From DASUFH01 sp036274645 (lineage in GTDB: Bacteria > Acidobacteriota > Terriglobia > 20CM-2-55-15), in NCBI GenBank assembly GCA_036274645.1, contig DASUFH010000424.1, forward strand, positions 1 to 35,596: 35,596 bases of DNA. Reading direction: 5' to 3'. The translations under genes and the position numbers were made by a program. Positions 14,742-21,851 of the stretch are shown one piece after another (the first letter of the stretch is position 1; each line of letters begins with the position of its first letter). The notes below the pieces were generated by a model. The model was given only the letters and a program-made list of their open reading frames with translations. It did no database searches and was not told where the DNA came from.

Positions 14742-15626
14742 TCAGGGGAAGACGCTGATGGAAATCCGGCCGTCGCCGGTGGCGGATCCGCGGTACATTC
14801 CGGCGGTGTTGAACGGCATGGCGATGGCGCCGCGCCGGTCGATCGCGATGAGTCCTCCGGAACCACCGATCGCGGCGAGTCTTCGAATGGCCGCCGCCGT
14901 GGCGCGGCCAAGCTTCATCCCGCCGTAACGCATCATGGACGAGACCTCGTGCGCGATCACGATGCGCATGATGTATTCGCCGTGTCCGGTGGCGGACACC
15001 GCGCACGTGGCGTTGTCCGCCCATACTCCGGATCCGATGATCGGGGAATCTCCGACCCTTCCCGGACGCTTGTTGGTCATGCCGCCCGTACTCGTGGCGG
15101 CCGCGAGGTTGCCATGCTGATCGAGCGCGACCGCGCCGACCGTGCCGTAAACGTTCTCCTCCTGCGCGCGCCGGAGCTGTTCGAGCCGTTCCGGGCTGTC
15201 GAAGTAGTGGTTCTCGACCATTTCCAGACCCTGTTCGCGCGCGAACGCTTCCGCCCCCGTGCCCACCAGCATGACGTGGGGTGTGTGATCCATGATCCGG
15301 CGCGCCAGCTCGATCGGGTTCCGGACGTGACCGATTGCGGCGACCGATCCGGCGCGAAGTGTCGCGCCGTCCATCAATGCGGCGTCGAGTTCGTGGCGGC
15401 CATCCGCGGTGTAGACCGAGCCTTTTCCCGCGTCGAACAGGCCGGAGTCTTCCAGGGACCGTACGGCCGCGACTACAACGTCCAGGCTGGCGCCGCCGTC
15501 CCGCAGCGATTCCCGGGCGATCGCCAACAATGCCTTCAGTTCATGCCGGCGCGCCGCTTCGTGTCTCCCGCCTCGCTTGATCGCTCCGGCGCCTCCGTGA
15601 ATGGCAATCGCGATTGGTTTGCGCAT
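14742..15626 (-). CDS. Isoaspartyl peptidase / L-asparaginase, Ntn hydrolase
   Basis: The 294-residue precursor belongs to the plant-type asparaginase (IaaA) family, which autocleaves into two subunits. The N-terminal block is AIAIHGGAGAI, with LEDSGLFDAGKGSVYTADG and ELDAALMDGATLRAGSVA in the middle. The cleavage and nucleophile site is GTVGAVALD (Thr162), followed by AAATSTGGMTNKRPGRVGDS and GSGVWADN. It cleaves beta-aspartyl peptides and asparagine. The ATG at 15626 (MRKPIAIAIHGG) is the likely start; a TTG precedes it. No signal peptide is seen, so it is cytoplasmic. Confidence 0.93.
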   Translation of the reverse strand: MRKPIAIAIHGGAGAIKRGGRHEAARRHELKALLAIARESLRDGGASLDVVVAAVRSLEDSGLFDAGKGSVYTADGRHELDAALMDGATLRAGSVAAIGHVRNPIELARRIMDHTPHVMLVGTGAEAFAREQGLEMVENHYFDSPERLEQLRRAQEENVYGTVGAVALDQHGNLAAATSTGGMTNKRPGRVGDSPIIGSGVWADNATCAVSATGHGEYIMRIVIAHEVSSMMRYGGMKLGRATAAAIRRLAAIGGSGGLIAIDRRGAIAMPFNTAGMYRGSATGDGRISISVFP

Positions 15627-15665
15627 CAACCGTAGTCTATGCGATGTCTTCCCGTCCGCGTCTGC

Positions 15666-15746
15666 TGTAGGGGCGGTCTATGACTGCCCGGCATTTCAGG
15701 GTGAGTTTTTGTTTAAACGTTGGGCAGTCATAGACCGCCCCCTACA
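15666..15746. repeat. MITE-like 81-bp inverted-repeat element
   Basis: The left arm TGTAGGGGCGGTCTATGACT continues to GCCC, and the right arm is its reverse complement apart from one extra base in the G run. The arms are 24 and 25 nt around a 32-nt AT-richer loop. The right end is followed by AAGCAG and, after an interruption, AATGTTTCTGTTGTGTA (15761-15777). The same two strings occur at 28151-28172 beside the large dispersed repeat. The end motif is also shared with 12714, so these are one family. It lies between the start of the isoaspartyl peptidase gene and the end of DUF2330. Confidence 0.8.
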
Positions 15747-15827
15747 AGCAGGCGGGGACAAATGTTTCTGTTGTGTAAAGCTGGCGAGGCGGGAAATGCG
15801 CACTTTGGTGAAGTTATACCGTTTTCC

Positions 15828-17171
15828 CTATCGAACCAGTTCCGCGATCCCCATCCGCCGCCGGATATCGTCCGTATTCCACCGTCGGATATCGCCGATG
15901 TTCCATCCGGTCAGATCCGCCAGCTGCTGCGCCTCACGCTCATACCGCGCCGGCAGTCCCTGCCGATAAGTCACCGCAGCCGCGCATGAATCCCCACCGT
16001 TCCAGGGATATCGCAGCACGTACCGTCCCTGATAGTTTTGCCGGTCCGCGGTCTGCTGGAACACCAGATCCTCCGGGAAATGCGCGTTGTCGTACCGGAC
16101 GTGCAGGCGCGTCAGAAATACCTGCTGCCGTGGCGCCGCAAGCTGTCCACGCGGTCCTGCCGCCGGCGTATCGGCCAGCCAGAACACTCCCAGTTTTCGG
16201 AGTTCGTCCGGCGAGAGTGGATTCGCGGCGCACGGATCGCAGAACCCCATGTCCCACGCGTATTCGGTGAACACCGCGCGGTTTTCCGCTCGTTTGGCCT
16301 GTTCGGAAAACATGGCTTTGTAGAATTCTCCGAACCGCCCTCGTACAAAAGGTGGAATATCCATGCCGGTGGGCAGCTTTACCGTGCGGTAATTGGTCGT
16401 TTCGACCCGTCCCTGACGCGTGACGGTGTAGACGAGCAATTCCTGAGGACCGTCCGCATTGACCATGCCCAACCGGATCGGCAGCATGAATTTGGGAGAA
16501 TCAAACTCCACCCGAATGGGACGGAGGCTGGTAAAACCCAGCCGTGACTGCTGCTCGAGGTTCACGCGGGCGACGAAGAATTTCATGTTTTGCATGATGT
16601 AGCTCGCCAGCACGTCGGCGGCGCCGCGAGGAATGCGATACCCGTTTTGCCGCAGCCAGGTTTCCAGTCCGGTGCTCTCCACGGCCGAGAGGATCAGGAT
16701 GTCGTACTCGCCGACGGTGTATTGCGCTTCGATCTTCACCCCCAGCGAGTTTTCTGCCGCCGGCGCTGCTCCACCTCCGCGCCCGCCCCCGCCGCCGCCT
16801 CCAGCGGCGCCCGCGCCGCGTCCGCGCGGCGCCTGACACGGGTTGGGATCGAAATACTCCACCAGGCGCGGCGCCGAGTAGGCGTCCACGTGTTCGAGGA
16901 GATCGCGGTCGCTCACCTGGATCTGGTCCCGGCGCAGGACGCTCGGCACCGGCACAACCATGGCGAACTCCTTCGGTTCTCCTCTGAAGTCGTTCGACAT
17001 CGTGAGAATGGTGCGATCGCCGTCGCGCACCAGGACAACCTGCGACGCCTGATTGAACAGCCGCGCGTCGACCTTAGCTACGTAAAAGCCGCAAAAGGCG
17101 ACCAGAGCCTGGGCGGACCAGACCATGGCTGCGATTGCGAGTGAGATAAGCGCCCAGCGCTTCAGTCTCAT
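15828..17171 (-). CDS. DUF2330 exported protein with Gly-rich insert
   Basis: The 447-residue product has an N-terminal signal segment (WALISLAIAAMVWSAQALVAF). The DUF2330 pattern follows: AFCGFYVAKVDARLFNQASQ, VVLVRDGDRTILTMSNDFRG and EFAMVVPVPSVL. A Gly/Arg-rich low-complexity insert (about residues 117-145) breaks the domain. Later blocks include YTVGEYDILILSAVESTGLE and LETWLRQNGYRIPRGA. Function is unknown; the family is exported and often beside membrane redox or transport genes. The ATG at 17171 is preceded at 7 nt by GGAGGA. The first 98 nt overlap the end of the RnfD-like gene in another frame, indicating coupled expression. Confidence 0.88.
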   Translation of the reverse strand: MRLKRWALISLAIAAMVWSAQALVAFCGFYVAKVDARLFNQASQVVLVRDGDRTILTMSNDFRGEPKEFAMVVPVPSVLRRDQIQVSDRDLLEHVDAYSAPRLVEYFDPNPCQAPRGRGAGAAGGGGGGGRGGGAAPAAENSLGVKIEAQYTVGEYDILILSAVESTGLETWLRQNGYRIPRGAADVLASYIMQNMKFFVARVNLEQQSRLGFTSLRPIRVEFDSPKFMLPIRLGMVNADGPQELLVYTVTRQGRVETTNYRTVKLPTGMDIPPFVRGRFGEFYKAMFSEQAKRAENRAVFTEYAWDMGFCDPCAANPLSPDELRKLGVFWLADTPAAGPRGQLAAPRQQVFLTRLHVRYDNAHFPEDLVFQQTADRQNYQGRYVLRYPWNGGDSCAAAVTYRQGLPARYEREAQQLADLTGWNIGDIRRWNTDDIRRRMGIAELVR

Positions 17172-18057
17172 TGGGTGTTCCTCCTTCATGTCCGAGATGA
17201 TCTGGCGCGGCAGGCGAATGCCCGATATCCGGCCGGGACCAGTTGTATCGGGATCCGGGCAGGAGCCAGTCGATGACGGGGACGGTTATCGCTGCGAGGG
17301 CCAGCGCCCATAACAGGCCGTTGGTCCGAAACATCCGAAAAGTGATGTGCCACGCGCCCCATGCGACGAGCGCGGCGAAAATCATGCGGCCGGCGCGGGA
17401 ATCCGGCGTGGTTCGGGGATCCGAGATCATGAAAAACGTGAACAGGAGCAGCGCGCCACTCTCCAGACGATGGATCGGGATCGTCATCGGCTCGTAGAGG
17501 TAGATGGACCGGCCGAAAACCAGAGCCATATACGCGACGATGAACGCAATCGTCACATCGCTGCGCGCGGCGCGGTTCACCACCACACCGCCCAGGCACG
17601 CCATCAGAAAACCGAAAAACGCAAAGTTCCCCCACTGACCCGGCGAAACCCACACCTCGCCGGTTGCCAGCATCATCGCGACGATGCCGAAGTTGGTGGG
17701 ATTGAAGATGTGCTTGCCCCGGAAGCGGAGGATGAACTTGCTGGCGATCGTGACCACCGCCGCGACCACGACCCACTTCATGGAATTCGTGCGGAGCAGC
17801 AGGCACAGCGACAGGCCCGAAATCAGCGCGCTCCGCGGGTCGAATCGGGTTTTCCACAGAGTGGAACAGAGCGCCTGGGTCAGCAGGGCCGTTACCAGTG
17901 TGGCCGCCGCCCGCACGCCAGTGATGTCGAAATCGAGCGCGGCCAGGCCATAGACCAGGAGTCCGCCAAGAATGGCGATCTGATAATGGCGGGGATCTGC
18001 TGTCAGACGCCGGAAGGCGCTTCCGGTCGTTCCTCGAGTAGCCAAGACAACCTCCAT
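17074..18057 (-). CDS. RnfD/NqrB-like membrane protein
   Basis: The 327-residue product is an integral membrane protein with about nine hydrophobic segments. Landmarks are TADPRHYQIAILGGLLVYGL, SALISGLSLCLLLRTNSMKW, FILRFRGKHIFNPTNFGIVA and FTFFMISDPRTTPDSRAGR, a pattern of the RnfD/NqrB family, which carries flavin in Na+/H+-translocating ferredoxin or quinone reductases. I do not see the usual SGAT-type covalent-FMN motif, and no other rnf/nqr gene is present. It is therefore an orphan paralog of uncertain function. The final 33 codons overlap DUF2330 out of frame and look like an incidental tail. The start is ATG 18057; a 189-nt divergent promoter region separates it from the cysteine-rich gene. 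Confidence 0.82.
   Translation of the reverse strand: MEVVLATRGTTGSAFRRLTADPRHYQIAILGGLLVYGLAALDFDITGVRAAATLVTALLTQALCSTLWKTRFDPRSALISGLSLCLLLRTNSMKWVVVAAVVTIASKFILRFRGKHIFNPTNFGIVAMMLATGEVWVSPGQWGNFAFFGFLMACLGGVVVNRAARSDVTIAFIVAYMALVFGRSIYLYEPMTIPIHRLESGALLLFTFFMISDPRTTPDSRAGRMIFAALVAWGAWHITFRMFRTNGLLWALALAAITVPVIDWLLPGSRYNWSRPDIGHSPAAPDHLGHEGGTPNETEALGAYLTRNRSHGLVRPGSGRLLRLLRS
17179..17184 (-). promoter_or_regulatory. Shine-Dalgarno of DUF2330 inside the RnfD-like gene
   Basis: GGAGGA lies 7 nt before the ATG at 17171 and inside the coding sequence of the upstream RnfD-like gene. It decides the start of DUF2330 (MRLKRW) over the ATG 18 nt upstream (MKEEHP). Confidence 0.7.
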
Positions 18058-18246
18058 GGAAACAATTGCGGATTTCCGCGCCGAATCGGTCGAAGGAATT
18101 TTCCTTTGAGCGGACCAGGGGACGGCATCCAGCAGGGGAGCAGGCTCTCGGCAGCCTGGTTTCAGATTCGAAGCCCGCGACACCGGCCAGGATTCCCGAT
18201 TACTATCGTCGTTCAACGATCTCATCACGTTCGGAAAGGGGCTGTA

Positions 18247-18843
18247 ATGAGCGACGACATTCTTAAACATCATCGGGTTCCCCATATTCCCGCCCTCCGC
18301 GTGGATCCGGGTCTTGCCGGCGCTCGTTTTCCTCAGGCCTGCTCCATGACGCAGTGTTCCGGAGCGTGCTGCCGCGACGGCGTCTGGGCGGATCCCATCG
18401 AACAGGACCGGATTCTTCAGCACGCCGAGACGATCCAGCGCGCCATGGACGATGCCCAGGAGAAGAACCCGGCCCGCTGGTTTGATCTGGAAGATCCCGA
18501 CGATCCCGACTTTCCTTCCGGTCGCGCCGTGGGGACCACTACCGTGAATGGCGGCTGTGTGTTCCTGAACTCCGAGAAACGATGTGTGCTGCAGATCGTC
18601 GCCAACGAGGAAACGGGCGTTCTCAAGCCGTTCTACTGTTTTGCCTTTCCCATCACGATCGATAACGGCACGCTCTGTCTCGACGACGGAAGAGATGCCT
18701 GCTGCACCGCGAGCGCCGGCGGTTCCAGAACTGTTCTGGACCTGTGCCCCGACGAACTGACCCATGTTCTCGGGCAGGAGGGTCTGGATGAACTCCGAAA
18801 GAAACTGTTTCGACAGACGGAAGGGAAAAGCGGCGCCCGGTGA
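18247..18843 (+). CDS. Cysteine-rich protein, YkgJ/DUF3109-like (paralog A)
   Basis: The 198-residue product has no signal peptide or membrane segment. The cysteine pattern is CSMTQCSGACC (about residues 32-42), GGCVFLNSEKRCVLQ, LKPFYCFAFPITIDNG, a CC pair (DACCTAS) and LDLCPDEL. CxxxxCxxxCC followed by Cys near KPxxC-FPI is typical of YkgJ/DUF3109-type putative metal or Fe-S proteins of unknown function; assignment is by eye. It is a close paralog of the product of 19932-20504, about 60% identical by eye. One additional Cys (GTLCLDDG) is not in the other copy. The upstream sequence ends GCTGTAATGAGCGACGACAT, almost as in the other copy, so the duplication includes the start region. Confidence 0.75.
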   Translation: MSDDILKHHRVPHIPALRVDPGLAGARFPQACSMTQCSGACCRDGVWADPIEQDRILQHAETIQRAMDDAQEKNPARWFDLEDPDDPDFPSGRAVGTTTVNGGCVFLNSEKRCVLQIVANEETGVLKPFYCFAFPITIDNGTLCLDDGRDACCTASAGGSRTVLDLCPDELTHVLGQEGLDELRKKLFRQTEGKSGAR

Positions 18844-18912
18844 CGGATGAATCGTTTTTACGCGTAATCTCCAGGCCGACTCCATGGCCGGCCCGCAACA
18901 GAGGCGCAATCT

Positions 18913-19806
18913 CTAAGGGCAGGTGTTTTGCAGGATCAGGATCGGGACGGACGGCGGCACGCCGAACCGAATGGGAATGATGCTGGTGCCGACTCCTGTC
19001 GCGACGTACATGTGCCGTGAGTCCTCCACGATCTGGCCGGCTGCGAATCGCTGGCCGTAGCGAGAGGGCACGACCGGACTGCCAAAGAACGGAATCCGGA
19101 CCTGTCCGCCGTGGGTATGGCCGGCCAGTGTCAGGCTGACGCGTGACGGGACATCGGGAAAGATGTCCGGGTTGTGCGTCAACAGGATGACCGGCGCATC
19201 ATCGAGGACCGATCCGAGGGCGGCCGTCAGGTTGTGTTTTTCGGTCCAGTAGTCTCCCACTCCCGCCACCCAGAGCGATCCCGCTTCATCGGTGATCTTC
19301 ACGGCGCGATCGTCGAGGACGGTGATTGCGGCGTCCTGGAGCGCCTGTCGGACGCGGTCTGCGTCAAGCCACACATCATGGTTGCCCAACACCGCGAATG
19401 ATCCGTTCCGGGAGTGGAGGCGCCCGAGTTCCTGAGCGATGGGTTCAGGCGCGACAAACGATCCGCCAAGGACTTCGTGGACGACCAGGTCTCCAAGAAT
19501 GAAAACCACATCCGGGTTTGCGGCATTGACGCGATCGACCACCATCCGTAGTTTGGGTATTCCGTTGAAAGGCGAGCCTGTGTGCAGATCCGTGATCACG
19601 GCGGCCCGCAGTGGCGCCGTCCGGTTCAACGGAACCGCGACGCATTCCTCGACGACCCGCAGGCTGGATGGTTCCCACCAGAAGGCCCACCCGGCCATAA
19701 AGCCGGCCGGGAACACGAGGGCTGCCGCCACGCCAAAAAGTCGTTTCGAGAACCACGTCCTTGAGACTCGTTCCGTTGCGCTCTGGTTCCTTTTCACCGT
19801 GGGCAT
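18913..19806 (-). CDS. Membrane-anchored calcineurin-like metallophosphoesterase (YkuE-type)
   Basis: The 297-residue product has an N-terminal hydrophobic segment (about 23-43, LFGVAAALVFPAGFMAGWAF) and then a metallophosphoesterase domain facing the periplasm. The metal-site motifs are ITDLHTGSPF (Asp73, His75), ILGDLVVHE, AVLGNHDVW, LLTHNPDIF and LAGHTHGGQVRIP, all intact. The YkuE/YaeI branch acts on membrane-linked substrates such as UDP-diacylglucosamine-like lipids or phosphodiesters; the substrate is not determined here. It lies on the opposite strand between two cysteine-rich paralogs, converging with the first and diverging from the second (125-nt gap). Confidence 0.9.
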   Translation of the reverse strand: MPTVKRNQSATERVSRTWFSKRLFGVAAALVFPAGFMAGWAFWWEPSSLRVVEECVAVPLNRTAPLRAAVITDLHTGSPFNGIPKLRMVVDRVNAANPDVVFILGDLVVHEVLGGSFVAPEPIAQELGRLHSRNGSFAVLGNHDVWLDADRVRQALQDAAITVLDDRAVKITDEAGSLWVAGVGDYWTEKHNLTAALGSVLDDAPVILLTHNPDIFPDVPSRVSLTLAGHTHGGQVRIPFFGSPVVPSRYGQRFAAGQIVEDSRHMYVATGVGTSIIPIRFGVPPSVPILILQNTCP

Positions 19807-19931
19807 GGTACCCCGTTTCCAGCGGCCTGCATCGGCCGAGGAGCGAAAAAGGCGGCGAGGGCAAAACGTTCTCCGCTGTCGACGAGGTCTGTTAAGGTTC
19901 TCTGTGATTGATCGCTGGTTGAGAGGTTGTA

Positions 19932-20504
19932 ATGAGCGACGACATTCAGAGACGCCATCAGATGCCGCACATCAAGGATCTCCGGGTGGACCCGGAGATC
20001 GCCAGGGCGCGGTTTCCCGCGTCCTGCTCCATGACGAAGTGCTCCGGCGTTTGCTGCCGCTACGGGGTCTGGATGGACCCCACCGAACAGGACCGCATTC
20101 TTCAGCACGTGGGTTTGATCCAGGGCGCCATGGAAGCCCACATGGAGAAAGATCCGGCCCTCTGGTTCGAGGATGAAAAGCCCGATGATCCCGACTTTCC
20201 CTCCGGCCGCGCGGTGGGCACAGCGGCTTCGGACACTGGATGCGTCTTCCTGAACACGGCGGGTCAATGCGTGCTGCAGATCGCCAGCACCGCGGAGACG
20301 GGCAGTCTCAAACCGTTCTACTGTTTTGCCTTTCCCATCACCGTCGACAACGGATTGCTCGGCCTGACGGAGGGAAAAGATCCCGCCTGCTGCATCGATA
20401 ACGACGACGGCCCGCAGAACATTCTCGACGTCTGTGGCGGTGAACTGGCCTACGTTCTGGGTCCTGAGGGTCTCGAGGAGTTCCGCAGGAAATTCAAGCT
20501 CTGA
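19932..20504 (+). CDS. Cysteine-rich protein, YkgJ/DUF3109-like (paralog B)
   Basis: The 190-residue paralog of 18247-18843 keeps ten shared cysteines: CSMTKCSGVCC, TGCVFLNTAGQCVLQ, KPFYCFAFPIT, PACCIDN and LDVCGGEL. Invariant blocks are GVWMDPTEQDRILQH and DDPDFPSGRAVGT. The N-terminal MSDDI and the sequence around the ATG (TTGTAATGAGCGACGACATT) are almost the same in both copies. The other copy's extra Cys position is Gly here. No partner gene is adjacent except the divergent phosphoesterase. It could be a cytoplasmic metal or Fe-S binding protein; there is no evidence for a reaction. Confidence 0.75.
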   Translation: MSDDIQRRHQMPHIKDLRVDPEIARARFPASCSMTKCSGVCCRYGVWMDPTEQDRILQHVGLIQGAMEAHMEKDPALWFEDEKPDDPDFPSGRAVGTAASDTGCVFLNTAGQCVLQIASTAETGSLKPFYCFAFPITVDNGLLGLTEGKDPACCIDNDDGPQNILDVCGGELAYVLGPEGLEEFRRKFKL

Positions 20505-20575
20505 TCGTGCCCAGCCGAAATGGCCGCAGCGCCCCGCGACCCAGGAACCGTTCGATTCACTTTTCTAGCCATGGT

Positions 20576-21268
20576 TCAATGTCCCGTCGTCGCCGGGTGC
20601 TCCAAAAGGTTCCCAAGAAACTCCAATGTCCGGCCGTTCGCGAGTTTTGCGCAGTCCGGCTCCCAGGCTCCGCGTTGATCGCAGTTGAAGCCGTGATCTG
20701 CCGGATAAATGTAGACCGGCAGTGAAGGGTGCGCCTGGCTGAACGTTTTCACGGCCTCGATGGGGATGTTTTGGTCGCGTTCCCCAAAATGGAAAATCAC
20801 GGGGCAGCGGGGCTGCTCGGCCACCATGCCGGGGATGCCGCCTCCGTAGTAGGCGACCGCGGCGCTGATCCCGTCGATACGGGCGGCGGAAAGCCAGGCC
20901 AGCCGCCCGCCGAAACAGAATCCTACGACGCCGACCTTTCCCACCGGGGAGGCGGCCGCGACTGCGGCGCCGATATCCAGCAGCGCTTGGCTGTGCTCGA
21001 CCTTCTGCATTGTGGCAAATCCCCTGGTTCGGGTTTCAGGCGTGTACGCGTCCATCGCGAGGTTGCGTTCGACCCGATCGAAAAGCGCGGGCGCAATCGC
21101 AAGATAGCCTTCCGCCGCGTATCCGTCCGTCACCCGGCGGATGTGGTCGTTGACGCCCCAGATTTCCTGCAGGACCACGACTCCACCGCGAGGGGATCCT
21201 GAGGGTTCCGCGCGATAGGCTGAAAAAGTGTGGCCGTCGCTGGCCGTCAGTTCGATGATCTGTCCCAT
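20576..21268 (-). CDS. Dienelactone hydrolase family protein
   Basis: This 230-residue alpha/beta hydrolase has EIWGVNDHIRRVTDGYAAEG, the nucleophile elbow VVGFCFGGRLAW with Cys118, Asp165 in FHFGERDQNIP and His192 in YPADHGFNCD, the complete Cys-Asp-His triad of dienelactone hydrolases. The family opens cyclic dienelactones in aromatic catabolism, but many members act on other carboxylic esters. No catechol-pathway genes are nearby, so the substrate is unknown. It has no signal peptide and is separated from its neighbours by about 70 nt on each side. Confidence 0.92.
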   Translation of the reverse strand: MGQIIELTASDGHTFSAYRAEPSGSPRGGVVVLQEIWGVNDHIRRVTDGYAAEGYLAIAPALFDRVERNLAMDAYTPETRTRGFATMQKVEHSQALLDIGAAVAAASPVGKVGVVGFCFGGRLAWLSAARIDGISAAVAYYGGGIPGMVAEQPRCPVIFHFGERDQNIPIEAVKTFSQAHPSLPVYIYPADHGFNCDQRGAWEPDCAKLANGRTLEFLGNLLEHPATTGH

Positions 21269-21311
21269 TCATTCCCCCGTTCTTTCGGGGAAATGATAGT
21301 CGAGCGGGGAT

Positions 21312-21325
21312 CCTGGGGACAGCCT
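21312..21325. repeat. Half of the 26-bp palindrome seen at the right end
   Basis: GGGGACAGCCTCCG matches one arm of the perfect palindrome at 35522-35547 but has no partner arm here. It lies between the dienelactone hydrolase start and the end of the Met/His-rich gene. Confidence 0.55.
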
Positions 21326-21331
21326 CCGAAT

Positions 21332-21697
21332 TTAATGATGTTCGCTGTGGTCCGGCTCCGGCGCCGGTTCGGACTTTTTCATGCCGCCCATCATGTGCGA
21401 CATCATTTCCGACATCGATTTCATCATCTCTTCATGCTCGGCCATCTTTGCGCGCATTCGCTCCAGAATCGCGGCATGTTCGGCCATGCGGGACTTCATC
21501 GTGGCCGGATCTTTCGCGTTCTGAAGCTCGGAGAGGGACTTCATCGCCTGCTGCATCAACTCCATCATCTCGTGATGTTCGGATTCCATCCGCTTCATCA
21601 TGTCGGCCTCTTTAGGGGGTTCCTGACCGAGGGCATGGGCTGGCAGCCAGAGGGCGGCGCACAGGATAAGTTTGGAAATGGTAACTCTGCTTTTCAT
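21332..21697 (-). CDS. Met/His-rich exported helical protein, possible copper binder
   Basis: The 121-residue product starts at ATG 21697 (MKSRVTISKLILCAALWLPA), preceded 4 nt away by GGAGG. A signal peptide ends around ALGQ. The mature protein is an amphipathic helix crowded with Met, His and Glu (ADMMKRMESEHHEMMELMQQ, MSEMMSHMMGGMKK) and ends in DHSEHH. Met- and His-rich periplasmic helices are typical of copper-handling proteins. It lies 150 nt downstream of a multicopper oxidase on the same strand, which supports a copper role. I do not recognise a named family, and the function is inferred. Confidence 0.72.
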   Translation of the reverse strand: MKSRVTISKLILCAALWLPAHALGQEPPKEADMMKRMESEHHEMMELMQQAMKSLSELQNAKDPATMKSRMAEHAAILERMRAKMAEHEEMMKSMSEMMSHMMGGMKKSEPAPEPDHSEHH

Positions 21698-21851
21698 AGT
21701 GCCTCCATTCAGCAAGAAGAATTTGGTCGGCGGTAGGGTACCCGGCGAACATAAGGCATTCCCCCCGCCTCCCGGCTCTCCCTTCGCAGGGAAACAATGC
21801 CTTTCCCCAGCAAGGCTTGGCGGGGAAGCTTTCCGGCAGAATCCTTTTGCT

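Noticed and set aside
17347..18246. Upstream extension of the cysteine-rich gene, making a 498-codon frame
   Set aside because: The extension is antisense to the RnfD-like gene; family similarity between the two paralogs begins at MSDDI.
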